The notes: generated by a model not told the origin, from the sequence alone. A stretch of 50,103 nucleotides of DNA from CAZUHK01 sp964620345 (GCA_964620345.1 CAZUHK010000005.1:1-50103); one strand, 5' to 3'; counted from the stretch's first letter, positions 27,862-35,578 are shown. Translations and numbers: made by a program.

Positions 27862-28053
27862 CTACCCGATGACGCGGTCCCATCGCGACCGATTCCATGC
27901 GACTTTCTCAGCAGGCGTCATCTGTGAGAAATCCCGCCATCCACCCGAACCGATCGCGTCCTTGGCGTCGGCGAGAATAAACTCGCCGCAATCCAGATCC
28001 ACCCGGATTGCCGCGATTTTGCGGTCCAGTGATTTACCCGCTTTTACGCTCAT
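27862..28053 (-). CDS. Small hypothetical protein (63 aa) in the BMC operon
   Basis: Starts at ATG 28053, 3 nt after the lipoprotein stop, and ends 6 nt before the DeoR start, so it fits the operon tightly. The sequence has a charged first half (LDRKIAAIRVDLDCGEFILADAKDA, read here as two adjacent stretches) and a Trp-containing second half (MTPAEKVAWNRSRWDRVIG). The FILADAKDA patch looks like the N-terminal part of a larger protein family that I cannot name with certainty, so this may be a shortened relative. No membrane segment or export signal is visible. Confidence 0.6.
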   Translation of the reverse strand: MSVKAGKSLDRKIAAIRVDLDCGEFILADAKDAIGSGGWRDFSQMTPAEKVAWNRSRWDRVIG

Positions 28054-28056
28054 GGC

Positions 28057-28404
28057 TCACTCAAGAATGATGCGTTCGCCAAGCGTGACCAGTTGTTTCT
28101 TGTGCAAGAGATAGCGGCCGCGTTCGAACTTCACGACCAACGCCTGCTGGGGGATGAGCACGCCCGGGTCGCTGGGCAGGTAGAGCCAGTGGTCGCCGTG
28201 GCGCTCGGCGGGCGAGCCCAGTCGCAGCAGCACGTCGAGCTTCGCCATGCCCGGCTCAAGCTGCCTGGCCCGGCTGATCACTTCGCCGATCTCGTACTTC
28301 TGGTTCGGCGGCGCGCCCTCGTAGCTCTTGAGCTGCACCGAATCACTCGCGCAACCCGCGATCGCCAGCGACATCAGGCAGCACATTAGGCCTGTTGCTT
28401 TCAT
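28057..28404 (-). CDS. Small outer-envelope lipoprotein in the BMC operon
   Basis: Encodes 115 aa. The N-terminus (MKATGLMCCLMSLAIAGC) is a lipoprotein signal, with lipobox AIAGC and acceptor Cys18. The mature part contains YEIGEVISRARQLEPGMAKLDVLLRLGSP, similar in style to the SmpA/OmlA-type helical hairpin in which a promoter-proximal 'G-M-x-x-x-x-V-x-x-x-L-G-x-P' pattern recurs. That similarity is inference. ATG 28404 has AGGAAGG about 6 nt upstream, and the upstream aldolase stop is 3 nt away. A lipoprotein inside a cytoplasmic microcompartment operon is unexpected. Confidence 0.78.
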   Translation of the reverse strand: MKATGLMCCLMSLAIAGCASDSVQLKSYEGAPPNQKYEIGEVISRARQLEPGMAKLDVLLRLGSPAERHGDHWLYLPSDPGVLIPQQALVVKFERGRYLLHKKQLVTLGERIILE

Positions 28405-28407
28405 GGT

Positions 28408-29304
28408 TTACCTTCCTGTGGCCGCGGCCATGATCTGGTCGGTGATCTGCTGGACCATCGTCTCGAACGCCGCGCCGCCGTCCGGCGGGGCGCTTTGGTC
28501 TGCCTGCGATCCCGCGCCATGCCGCGCGGTAACCGCCCCGCCATCACTATCGCACGCCGCGCCGGCGGGTCGCACGTCGAACATCGCGAGGAACGGCGCG
28601 TTCTGCTCGCCGCCCACGCACCCCTCGATCGCGCAGCTCGCCCGCGGATCGGTCATGCCGAACTGCTCCTTCACCTTCAGCAATTCATCCATCTGTTGCG
28701 CGTTGAGCACGTTGGCCTTGCCGATCTGTTTGCAAAGCAACAGAACTCGACAATAGGCGTCGAGAATTTCGAGCTTGTAGTACGCGCTGACCAGGTCGGT
28801 ATCAAAAGACACCGAGCCGTGGTTGCCCATGAGCACGCTGTTGGTTTCCGGGCCGATCAGCGGGATGATGCTGCCGGGCAGGTCGTCGGTGCTGGGCGTG
28901 GCGTAATCGGCGGTGGGCACGCGGCCGAGGAACACCTCGGCTTCGGGATGAATGCCTTCGGGCAGCGGGATGTTGGCGATGGCAAACGCGGTGGCGTGCG
29001 GCGGGTGGCTGTGGATCACCGCCTTCACATCGGGCCGGTGCTTGTAGATCGCGATGTGCACCTTGCGTTCGCTGGACGGCTTCCATTTGGTCTGGCGGTC
29101 GACGAGGTTGCCGTCCATGTCACAGGTGCAGATCATCTCGGGCCTGAGCATGCCCTTGCTCACGCCGCTGGGGGTGATCAGCACGCGGTCGTCGTTGATG
29201 CGCACCGAGTGATTGCCCTCGTTGCCGGCGCAGAATCCCTTGAGCCAGATCTTCTCGCCGATCTCGCACAACTGTTTTTTCACTTGCCATTCAGGCACGG
29301 CCAT
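28408..29304 (-). CDS. BMC-associated class II aldolase (fuculose/rhamnulose-1-phosphate aldolase type) with C-terminal encapsulation peptide
   Basis: Encodes 298 aa. The first 215 residues form a class II aldolase/adducin domain. The zinc ligands are His in VIHSHPPHA and His in GNHGSVSF, and the catalytic Glu is in SSERKVH. The family cleaves L-fuculose-1-P or L-rhamnulose-1-P to dihydroxyacetone phosphate and lactaldehyde. After a Gly/Ala/Asp-rich linker the last 20 residues form an amphipathic helix (FETMVQQITDQIMAA), the hallmark of cargo targeted to microcompartment shells. ATG 29304 has GGAG at good spacing. It is the probable entry enzyme of the compartment, producing the toxic aldehyde inside. 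Confidence 0.92.
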   Translation of the reverse strand: MAVPEWQVKKQLCEIGEKIWLKGFCAGNEGNHSVRINDDRVLITPSGVSKGMLRPEMICTCDMDGNLVDRQTKWKPSSERKVHIAIYKHRPDVKAVIHSHPPHATAFAIANIPLPEGIHPEAEVFLGRVPTADYATPSTDDLPGSIIPLIGPETNSVLMGNHGSVSFDTDLVSAYYKLEILDAYCRVLLLCKQIGKANVLNAQQMDELLKVKEQFGMTDPRASCAIEGCVGGEQNAPFLAMFDVRPAGAACDSDGGAVTARHGAGSQADQSAPPDGGAAFETMVQQITDQIMAAATGR

Positions 29305-29319
29305 GGTTCATCTCCGATT

Positions 29320-29637
29320 CTAGTCCGACATCAGCTCGGGCTTGACGTTCACGCGGTCGAGGATGGCGACGCAGCAGGCGTCCACGGGCCGATGCTCGGG
29401 CCACCAGGGCATGGAGGCCTCGCGGCCCTCGCTGATCGCGATCAGCGCCCCCTCGCCTGCGCCCAGTTCATCGAGCACGACCAGCGACTCGCCCATGGGC
29501 GTACGACGCTGGATTTCCCGGTCAATCTGCTTGACGCCGCCGGCGTCGAGCGCCTCGCAGAGCAACAGCGCCCCGCGCGGCAGTTCGTCGAGCCGGCGGC
29601 TGAGCGTGAGCGTGCCTTTCACCCTTGCTAGGCGCAA
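29320..29637 (-). CDS. BMC-P shell vertex protein (EutN/CcmL family)
   Basis: Encodes 105 aa, the usual length. Family features are the N-terminal MRLARVKGTLTLS strand, LVVLDELGAGEGALIAISEG around the pore turn, and the C-terminal DACCVAILDRVNV. Five copies form the pentamer that caps shell vertices. The start appears to be TTG 29637, with AAGGAG about 9 nt upstream, and it overlaps the stop of the RpiB-like gene by 10 nt. It is one of three BMC-P paralogues in the operon and the one with most cysteines (LLLCEAL, DACCVAI). Confidence 0.9.
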   Translation of the reverse strand: MRLARVKGTLTLSRRLDELPRGALLLCEALDAGGVKQIDREIQRRTPMGESLVVLDELGAGEGALIAISEGREASMPWWPEHRPVDACCVAILDRVNVKPELMSD

Positions 29638-30410
29638 CTCGACAACTCCTTGAGCTCACGCTGCACCGCGGCCGACGGCTTGCCGGCCGCGGCAAGGAAC
29701 GCCGCGACCATCTCGACCATGCGCTGGGCGTCGTGGTAAGGATACTCGACGATGAGCACGTTGGCGGCGAGTTCGGCCACGGCCTGCTCGACGGCCTGGA
29801 CGCACGTGCCCACCGCGGCGCGCAGTACGCCGCAACGGTTGGCGTAGCACGCGGGCCTCGCGGCGGAGGGAACGAACAGCACGCCACCGGCGAGCCGCCC
29901 GGCCTTCACGCCGACCGCGATCTCGCGGATGGCGGACACCAGGTCGCGCGCCCGACTGGCGACCAACTGGTTCGGATGCTGCCCCACCACGCCGGGCACG
30001 GCGGAGCACCGGCCGTCGATCCACCACAGCCACGAACCCGCGGCCGGCCCGCTCGACGAGCCGTAGACGCGCTCGATCGCCATCTTTCGCTCGCGCACGC
30101 GGTCGGCGGCCAGCGCGGTGAGCTTCGCATCGTACTGCAGGTAGAGCGTATCGCCGGCCACGGCGTCGACCTGTCGCGCGGTGACGATGCCCGACAGGCC
30201 GGCCGGTGTGAGCGCGTTGTTCACCGGTTCAGGCGGCGGTGCCGAATCGGGTGATTTCGTCAGGTCCGGGCGATCGACAAATTGCGAGTAATCGCCCGTG
30301 CATACGCCGATGGGCGGCTTGACGTCGGCGCGTGGGCGGCCAGTGGCGGTCATCTGCTCGATGACGCGCTGGGCGATCCGACGGACAAGCTCGGCATCGA
30401 CCGGGGGCAT
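29628..30410 (-). CDS. RpiB/LacAB-like BMC-associated protein with N-terminal encapsulation peptide
   Basis: Encodes 260 aa from ATG 30410, 1 nt after the upstream BMC-P stop. The N-terminus (DAELVRRIAQRVIEQM) is an encapsulation-peptide-like helix followed by a Pro/Asp-rich linker. The C-terminal portion (YANRCGVLRAAVGTC, then ANVLIVEYPYHDAQRMVEMVAAFL) follows the RpiB/LacA/LacB pattern, in which an 'NKxxGIRAA' segment is followed by 'NVLxLG'. The equivalents are altered here and the middle part differs. Proteins of this kind occur in planctomycete BMC loci without an assigned role. A catalytic sugar-phosphate isomerase activity is not assured. Confidence 0.72.
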   Translation of the reverse strand: MPPVDAELVRRIAQRVIEQMTATGRPRADVKPPIGVCTGDYSQFVDRPDLTKSPDSAPPPEPVNNALTPAGLSGIVTARQVDAVAGDTLYLQYDAKLTALAADRVRERKMAIERVYGSSSGPAAGSWLWWIDGRCSAVPGVVGQHPNQLVASRARDLVSAIREIAVGVKAGRLAGGVLFVPSAARPACYANRCGVLRAAVGTCVQAVEQAVAELAANVLIVEYPYHDAQRMVEMVAAFLAAAGKPSAAVQRELKELSSCA

Positions 30411-30411
30411 T

Positions 30412-30717
30412 TCAGGCGCCTCCCTTCGCCGCGCCCGCGAGGTCGTCGCGCACCGCGTCGATCGAATCGACGATGCCGATGGTGAACCAGCGGGCGGGGC
30501 TGTTGTCGTGGCCGAGCATCTCGCGCAGGCCCTTGCCATCGGAGGTGACGATGACCACGTCGCCGGCCCCGGCGCCCAGTTGGTCGAGCGTGAGCTGCGG
30601 GTCGCCTGTGGGCTTGAGGTCGATGTCCAGGGCCTGGCCGAGCAACAGCCGTTGGCCGTTGATGGTCGGGTGCCGCACGGTGGCGGTCGTGTTGCCTTGG
30701 ATCAGGGCCAGCAGCAT
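30412..30717 (-). CDS. BMC-P shell vertex protein (EutN/CcmL family)
   Basis: Encodes 101 aa with the BMC-P fold signature. It has an N-terminal MLLALIQGNTTATVRHPTI, then NGQRLLLGQALD, LDQLGAGAGDVVIVTSDGKG and the C-terminal IGIVDSIDAV. It forms pentameric vertices. It lies between the aldehyde dehydrogenase (14-nt gap) and the RpiB-like gene (1-nt gap). It is clearly diverged from the two other BMC-P paralogues here, which suggests distinct positions or permeability, as seen in other planctomycete-type shells with three pentamers. Confidence 0.92.
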   Translation of the reverse strand: MLLALIQGNTTATVRHPTINGQRLLLGQALDIDLKPTGDPQLTLDQLGAGAGDVVIVTSDGKGLREMLGHDNSPARWFTIGIVDSIDAVRDDLAGAAKGGA

Positions 30718-30731
30718 GGCGGCGCTTACCT

Positions 30732-32147
30732 CTAGATGATCCGCAGGGCGCCGCTGATGGCGTTGCGGCGGAAGCGGGTGAACGTCAGGGGTGTGGTGAT
30801 GCCTTCGCCGGTGGGCGTGGCGATCGAGTAGCTCAGGTACCCCTCGCCGCCGATGCCCAGGCCCGCGGTCGACGGGCCGTTGACCACGAACAGGGTCGTG
30901 TTCATCGCCCGGCCCATGCGGGTAATCGTGGCGAAATTGTTGGAGTGAATGATCGCGGTGTGGCCGAAGCCGTGCTCATGTTTCACGGCCAACTCGATCG
31001 CGCGATCAACATTCGGCACGCGGACGAATGGCACGAACGGCATCATCTGCTCTTCGGGCACGAACGGGTTGGCTTCATCGGTCTCGCCGTACAGCAGATC
31101 GACGCGGCTGGACAAGCTGATCCCCGCGGCCTCGGCGAGCACGGTGGTGTCGCGGCCGATGAATTCCTTCTTGACATGGATGTGTTCGCCGGACGTATCG
31201 AACGCCGCGGCCGTCAGCCGGTCGATTTGCCCCGCGTTCAGCCGCACCGCACCGGCGCGTTGCATCGCGTCCATCAGCGAATCGAACACGCTTTCGACGA
31301 CGAACACTTCTTTCTCGCCGATGCACAGCAGATTGTTGTCGAACCCGCCGCCGGCGATGATCGATTTGGCGGCGTTATCGAAGTCAGCGGTATCGTCGAC
31401 GACGACCGGCGGATTGCCCGGGCCGGCAACGATGGCGCGTTTGGTCTGCTTCATCGCGGCGCGAGCCACGGCCGGGCCACCGGTGGCAACCAGCAGCGGG
31501 ATATCCGGGTGCCGAAAGATTTCCTCGGCGGTGCGGAGCGTGGGCGGGTCGATGATGCAGATGAGGTTTTCGATGCCGAACTGCTGGGCGATCGCGCGGT
31601 TGTACACCTCGACGGCCACCGCGGCGCAGCTTGCGCCCGAGGGGTGCGGGTTGATGATCAGCGCGTTGCCCGCGGCGATCATGTTGACCGCGTTGGCGGT
31701 GAGCGTGGGGATGGAGTGGGTGACCGGCGTGATCACGCCGATGACGCCCCACGGCGCGAACTCGTCGAGCGTCACGCCCTCATCACCGCTGTGCGCAGCG
31801 GTCTTGAGGTACTCCACACCGGGCACATCGGGCAGGATTTCGAGCTTGACGATCTTATGATCGAGCCGGCCAACCTTGGTCTCCTCCAGCTCGATCCTTG
31901 CCCATTCATTCTTGTTCTCAACGACGAGCTTCTTGATGAGTTTGACGATGCCATCGCGCCCGTCCACGCCGGCATCGGAAAGCTTGTGCTGCGCGGCGGT
32001 GGCGGCGCGCACGGCGTCGTCCACCTTCTCGAACACGCCGGGCCGGCCGGTCCACGAAGCGGGGGTGGCGGGCGCCGCGGCGCCGTTGTCGCCGAGCTGT
32101 CGCATCACTTCCTGCACGACGTTCTGGATGAGCGTGGCCTGGTCCAT
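30732..32147 (-). CDS. CoA-acylating aldehyde dehydrogenase (PduP/EutE type), BMC cargo
   Basis: Encodes 471 aa. The first 18 residues (DQATLIQNVVQEVMRQL) form an encapsulation peptide, followed by a flexible Ala/Pro/Gly linker. The dehydrogenase body has APWGVIGVITPVTHSIPT, the NAD-binding ATGGPAVARAAMK and VAGPGNPPVVV, and the catalytic Cys275 in NNLLCIGEKE. It oxidises an aldehyde (lactaldehyde or propionaldehyde) with NAD and CoA to acyl-CoA inside the shell. ATG 32147 has CAGGAG upstream. Its product feeds PduL and then acetate kinase, both encoded in this operon. Confidence 0.94.
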   Translation of the reverse strand: MDQATLIQNVVQEVMRQLGDNGAAAPATPASWTGRPGVFEKVDDAVRAATAAQHKLSDAGVDGRDGIVKLIKKLVVENKNEWARIELEETKVGRLDHKIVKLEILPDVPGVEYLKTAAHSGDEGVTLDEFAPWGVIGVITPVTHSIPTLTANAVNMIAAGNALIINPHPSGASCAAVAVEVYNRAIAQQFGIENLICIIDPPTLRTAEEIFRHPDIPLLVATGGPAVARAAMKQTKRAIVAGPGNPPVVVDDTADFDNAAKSIIAGGGFDNNLLCIGEKEVFVVESVFDSLMDAMQRAGAVRLNAGQIDRLTAAAFDTSGEHIHVKKEFIGRDTTVLAEAAGISLSSRVDLLYGETDEANPFVPEEQMMPFVPFVRVPNVDRAIELAVKHEHGFGHTAIIHSNNFATITRMGRAMNTTLFVVNGPSTAGLGIGGEGYLSYSIATPTGEGITTPLTFTRFRRNAISGALRII

Positions 32148-32171
32148 ATCAAGTCACTCCTGCGGGCGTCG

Positions 32172-32495
32172 CTACTGGCTGATCTTCGCCGGGTCGATCT
32201 TCCTGCCCTTGACCACCGCCTCGTCGAGCAGGCCGACCACCACCGCGTCCACGGGCATCTTCGAGCAGCCCTCGACCATTCGGGCGCTGGAGCCCTGCAC
32301 GATCAGCACGAGCTGGCCCTCGCCGGCGCCGATGCGGTCGATCGCGACGATGGCCCGACCGGTCACGCCGAACGCTCCGCCGCCGGCGTCGTCGTAGGCC
32401 ACCTTCAGCGGCTCGACGATCAGCAGCTTGTTGCCGGCGATCGCGGGGTCTTTGGTCGATGCCACGACGTGGCCCTGAACCCTTGCGACGAACAT
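32172..32495 (-). CDS. BMC-P shell vertex protein (EutN/CcmL family)
   Basis: Encodes 107 aa from ATG 32495 (MFVARVQGHVVASTKDP), with GGAG about 8 nt upstream. Family features are the first strand, KLLIVEPL, IDRIGAGEGQLVLIVQGSSAR and the C-terminal VDAVVVGLLDEAVV. The open frame extends upstream, but that part lies in a repeat-like intergenic stretch (32496-32611) and is not coding. It is a pentameric vertex protein and the third BMC-P of the operon. Confidence 0.92.
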   Translation of the reverse strand: MFVARVQGHVVASTKDPAIAGNKLLIVEPLKVAYDDAGGGAFGVTGRAIVAIDRIGAGEGQLVLIVQGSSARMVEGCSKMPVDAVVVGLLDEAVVKGRKIDPAKISQ

Positions 32496-32611
32496 GGTTG
32501 GGTCTCCGAAGCAAAGCGACGAGCGATGTGTGATGAGCGATGAGCGGAGCCGAGCTTGTGCGACCTTGGCGCAGGCCTCATCGCGCACGCTCGCAACGCA
32601 TCACCGCCTCG

Positions 32612-32875
32612 TCACAACTTGCTCACGTCTTCGTGGGGCCGGGCGATGACATTGACGCTGACGACCTGGCCGACCTTGCCGGCGGCGTCGGCGCCGGCGT
32701 CGATCGCGGCCTTCACCGCGGCGACGTCGCCGGTGAACGTCACGCTTACAAGGCCGCTGCCGACCTTGCTCTGGCCGGCGTACTTCACGTTGGCCGCCTT
32801 GAGCGCCGCGTCGGCGCCTTCGATCGCGGCCACCAGGCCCTTGGTTTCGATCATTCCGATTGCTTGCTGTGCCAT
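32612..32875 (-). CDS. BMC-H shell hexamer protein
   Basis: Encodes 87 aa from ATG 32875 (MAQQAIGMIETKGLVAAIE), with GGAG 9 nt upstream. It is the canonical single-domain BMC (Pfam 00936-type) protein: GMIETKG at the start, DAALKAANVKY, the pore loop KVGSGLVSV, and the helix GDVAAVKAAIDAGADAA. It forms the flat hexagonal facets of the shell. It is closely similar to the 34500-34793 copy, with which it shares the KVGSG pore and a RPHED/RPHDD tail. Confidence 0.95.
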   Translation of the reverse strand: MAQQAIGMIETKGLVAAIEGADAALKAANVKYAGQSKVGSGLVSVTFTGDVAAVKAAIDAGADAAGKVGQVVSVNVIARPHEDVSKL

Positions 32876-32909
32876 TTCCGAAATCTCCAATATGCAGCGG
32901 TTTGTGCGA

Positions 32910-34100
32910 TTACCGCTGAACATGCTGCTTACTGAGCGCGGCCGCCGCCTGCCGGGCGACGATCAATTCCTCGTTGGTGGGCATGACCCACAATTGCACG
33001 CGGCGGTCGGCGGCGTCGATGCGGGCTTCACTGTCGCCCCGAGCGGCGTCGTTGTTCGATGCATCCAGGGCGATGCCTGCGTAGTCCATCTCCGCCAGGG
33101 CCGCGGCGCGGACCCGTGCGCTGTGCTGGCCGATGCCGCCGGTGAACACGATCGCATCGGCGCCGTTGAGCACGGCCAGGTATGCGCCGATGTAGTGCCG
33201 CAGTGACTCGACGAACACGTCGATGGCGAGCTTGGCCCGTTCATTGCCTTCATCGGCGGCGCGTTCGATGTCGCGCAGGTCGCTGCCGACGCCGCTGATG
33301 CCTTTGAGGCCGCCGTCGTGGCCGAGCGTATCGAGCACGGCTTGGGTGCTGTGGCCCGCGGCGTTGAGCTTGAGCAGCGCATACAGATCGAAGTCGCCCA
33401 CGCGGCCGGACTGCGGCAGGCCCGACTGAGGCGTCATGCCGAAGCTGTTGGCGGCGCTGCGGCCGTCCCGAATCGCGCAGACGCTCGACGAGCCGCCGAG
33501 ATGGCAACTGATGAGCTTCCTGGCGCCGGGCGCGACCTCGGCCATGCGCGTTGCGATGTACTGGTGCGATGCCCCGTGAAAACCGTACCGCCGCACGCCG
33601 AGCTGTTCGGTCCATTGATAAGGAATGCCGAACGTCTGCCGCGCGGCGGGGATGGTCTGATGAAACGCGGTTTCGAACGCGGCGACCTGCGGCACGCCCG
33701 GCAGTTGCTCGCGGAGCGCGCGCATCGCGGCGATGTACGGCGGGTTGTGGGCCGGGGCGACGTCGGCGAAGCGTTGCATGGTCGCGAGCACCTGGTCATC
33801 GACGATCACCGCGCCGCTGATCGGCCCGCCGTGCACGGCCTTGAAGCCGATCGCGTCCAGCCGCCCCACCACGTCGCAGCCCATCTGGCCGACCTGCTTG
33901 AGCAGCAGGTCGATCGCCTGGCCGTGATCGGCCAGCGCGGCCTCTCCGGACGCATCGCGATCGGCCACCGTCACCTGCCAGCCGCTGGGCGCGTTGCCGA
34001 TGCGGTCGGCCGCGGCGGTCGCCAGCACGCGCGAGCTGTCCATGTCGAACAGCTTGCTCTTGAAGCTGGTGGAGCCCAGGTTGGCGACGAGGATGATCAT
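32910..34100 (-). CDS. ackA: Acetate/propionate kinase
   Basis: Encodes 396 aa of the ASKHA kinase fold. It has NLGSTSFKSKLFD at the N-terminus (first family signature), RRYGFHGASHQYIATRM (second signature), a phosphate-binding HLGGSSSVCAI and VFTGGIGQHSARVR near the C-terminus. It uses acyl-phosphate and ADP to make carboxylate and ATP. Its place between BMC-H genes and its pairing with PduL indicate substrate-level phosphorylation of the BMC product. No encapsulation helix is visible, so it probably acts outside the shell. No SD is seen at ATG 34100; a stem-loop repeat lies just upstream. Confidence 0.94.
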   Translation of the reverse strand: MIILVANLGSTSFKSKLFDMDSSRVLATAAADRIGNAPSGWQVTVADRDASGEAALADHGQAIDLLLKQVGQMGCDVVGRLDAIGFKAVHGGPISGAVIVDDQVLATMQRFADVAPAHNPPYIAAMRALREQLPGVPQVAAFETAFHQTIPAARQTFGIPYQWTEQLGVRRYGFHGASHQYIATRMAEVAPGARKLISCHLGGSSSVCAIRDGRSAANSFGMTPQSGLPQSGRVGDFDLYALLKLNAAGHSTQAVLDTLGHDGGLKGISGVGSDLRDIERAADEGNERAKLAIDVFVESLRHYIGAYLAVLNGADAIVFTGGIGQHSARVRAAALAEMDYAGIALDASNNDAARGDSEARIDAADRRVQLWVMPTNEELIVARQAAAALSKQHVQR

Positions 34101-34122
34101 GGCGGATCGGCGATGAGTGATT

Positions 34123-34156
34123 AGCGATGGGCGAGGCGGGCTGTTGCCCCATCGCT
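34123..34156. repeat. Stem-loop between BMC-H and acetate kinase genes
   Basis: Perfect 9-bp inverted repeat AGCGATGGG (34123-34131) / CCCATCGCT (34148-34156) with a 16-nt loop. It lies in the 81-nt spacer of the BMC operon beside degenerate GATGAGTGATTAGCGATG-like units. Related units occur at about 32515-32545. It could be an mRNA stability or processing element; that is inference. Confidence 0.5.
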
Positions 34157-34181
34157 CATCGATGTCGGCCCACCGTGGGGC

Positions 34182-34442
34182 TTAGAAGTTCTCGAGTAAT
34201 GCTTCGCTGGGCCGGGGGATGACGTGGGCGGCGACAAGTTCGCCGACGCGACTCGCGGCGTCGGCGCCGGCATCGACCGCGGCCTTCACCGAGCCGACGT
34301 CGCCCTTGACGATCACCGTCACGTATGCCCCGCCGATCGGGATCGTCTTGACCAGTTCGACGTGGGCGGCCTTGAGCATCGCGTCGGTCGCTTCGACCAG
34401 ACCCGTCTGCCCCTTGGTTTCAATCAGTCCCAATGCGTTCAT
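34182..34442 (-). CDS. BMC-H shell hexamer protein, divergent pore
   Basis: Encodes 86 aa from ATG 34442 (MNALGLIETKGQTGLVEAT), with GGAG about 10 nt upstream. It is clearly a BMC-H domain (GLIETKG; KGDVGSVKAAVDAGADAA). The pore region reads TIPIGGAYVTVIV, not the KVGSG loop shared by the other two BMC-H proteins of the operon. That suggests a pore with different size or charge, perhaps for another metabolite. The gene is 57 nt downstream of the 34500-34793 BMC-H. Confidence 0.95.
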   Translation of the reverse strand: MNALGLIETKGQTGLVEATDAMLKAAHVELVKTIPIGGAYVTVIVKGDVGSVKAAVDAGADAASRVGELVAAHVIPRPSEALLENF

Positions 34443-34499
34443 GGCAAAAAGCTCCGTGTCCCCGGCGCGCATCGCGTCGGGGTGAAGTTGAGTGCGTGG

Positions 34500-34793
34500 T
34501 TACTTGCCCGAGGTTTTTCTGGCCTTAGGCAGGAGGTTGGGCAGGTCGTCGTGGGGCCTGGCGATCACGTGCACGCTGACCACTTCGCCGACGCGCCCCG
34601 CGGCGTCGGCGCCGGCGTCGACCGCGGCCTTCACCGCGGCCACGTCGCCGGTGACGAAGCTGGTCACCATGCCCGAGCCGACCTTGTCCCAACCGACGTG
34701 CTCGACGTTGGCGGCCTTGATCATCGCGTCGGTCGCTTCGATCAGGGCGACCAAACCCTTGGTTTCGACCATTCCCAGTGCTTGCTGTGCCAT
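34500..34793 (-). CDS. BMC-H shell hexamer protein
   Basis: Encodes 97 aa from ATG 34793 (MAQQALGMVETKGLVALIE), with TTTTGGAG about 8 nt upstream; an upstream TTG at 34808 is less likely. Features are the BMC domain, the pore loop KVGSGMVTS and the helix GDVAAVKAAVDAGADAA. A basic C-terminal extension (LLPKARKTSGK) is absent from the other copies and is probably exposed on one shell face. The strong similarity to 32612-32875 points to duplication within the operon. Confidence 0.95.
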   Translation of the reverse strand: MAQQALGMVETKGLVALIEATDAMIKAANVEHVGWDKVGSGMVTSFVTGDVAAVKAAVDAGADAAGRVGEVVSVHVIARPHDDLPNLLPKARKTSGK

Positions 34794-34842
34794 CGTGGCG
34801 TTCTCCAAAACGATGTATTTCGCTCGCCGGACAAACGGCGGC

Positions 34843-35535
34843 TTACTGGATCAGTTCCATGTGCGTGGCCGATTCGAGGTGACAGGCGTTGCCCTCGTCG
34901 GTGTCGATGTGGACTTCGAGTTTGACCTTCGGATGTTCGCGGACGATGAGGTTCTCGAACACGACCCCGCATGGCCCGGCGATGTGCAGCTTCATCGCAT
35001 CGCCATCGGCCACGCCGAAGTGCGTCAGGTCGGCCGGGCTCATGTGCACGTGGCGCCGAGCGCGGATGACCCCGGCCCGCAGCGTGACCGAGCCGTGCGG
35101 CCCGACCAGCACGCAGCCGGGCGTGTTGTCGTGATCGCCGCTGATGCGCAGCGGCAGGTCGATGCCCAGGAACACGCCATCGGTGTAGCTCAGCTCGACC
35201 TGTGTGTACTTGCGGACGGGGCCGAGGATGCGAACGCCGGGGATCATGCGATTGCGCGGGCCGATGATGTTGACCTGCTGCTCGCTGGCGAACTCGCCGT
35301 CCTGGTAGAGGTCCTTGAGCTTGGTCAGCTCGGCGCCGGGGCCGAACAGTTGCCGCAGGTCTTCGGGCGTGACGTGGATGTGTCGCGCCGAGACGTTGAC
35401 GACCAGCGGGTTGGGCCCGCCGTTGTGCGATTGCGGATGAAAAGCGCGGCCGACATCGCCCCACTGGCTGCGCAGCACCTGCCGCACCAGATCCTCAACC
35501 TGTCCGCGCTCCAGCGTCTGCGTGCCCACAGCCAT
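34843..35535 (-). CDS. pduL: PduL-type phosphate propanoyltransferase, BMC cargo
   Basis: Encodes 230 aa. The two beta-barrel halves each carry the zinc-binding pattern: SARHIHVTPEDL near residue 50 and RARRHVHMSPADL near residue 155. The N-terminal helix RGQVEDLVRQVLRSQ is an encapsulation peptide. The enzyme swaps CoA for phosphate on the acyl-CoA made by the aldehyde dehydrogenase, recycling CoA inside the shell. I chose ATG 35535. An in-frame ATG at 35610 overlaps the predicted -35 box and would not be in the transcript. It is the first gene of the operon. Confidence 0.94.
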   Translation of the reverse strand: MAVGTQTLERGQVEDLVRQVLRSQWGDVGRAFHPQSHNGGPNPLVVNVSARHIHVTPEDLRQLFGPGAELTKLKDLYQDGEFASEQQVNIIGPRNRMIPGVRILGPVRKYTQVELSYTDGVFLGIDLPLRISGDHDNTPGCVLVGPHGSVTLRAGVIRARRHVHMSPADLTHFGVADGDAMKLHIAGPCGVVFENLIVREHPKVKLEVHIDTDEGNACHLESATHMELIQ

Positions 35536-35578
35536 GATGCCTGCCTCGAGCGGAAACGAACCCTGTCGAATCAAGCCA

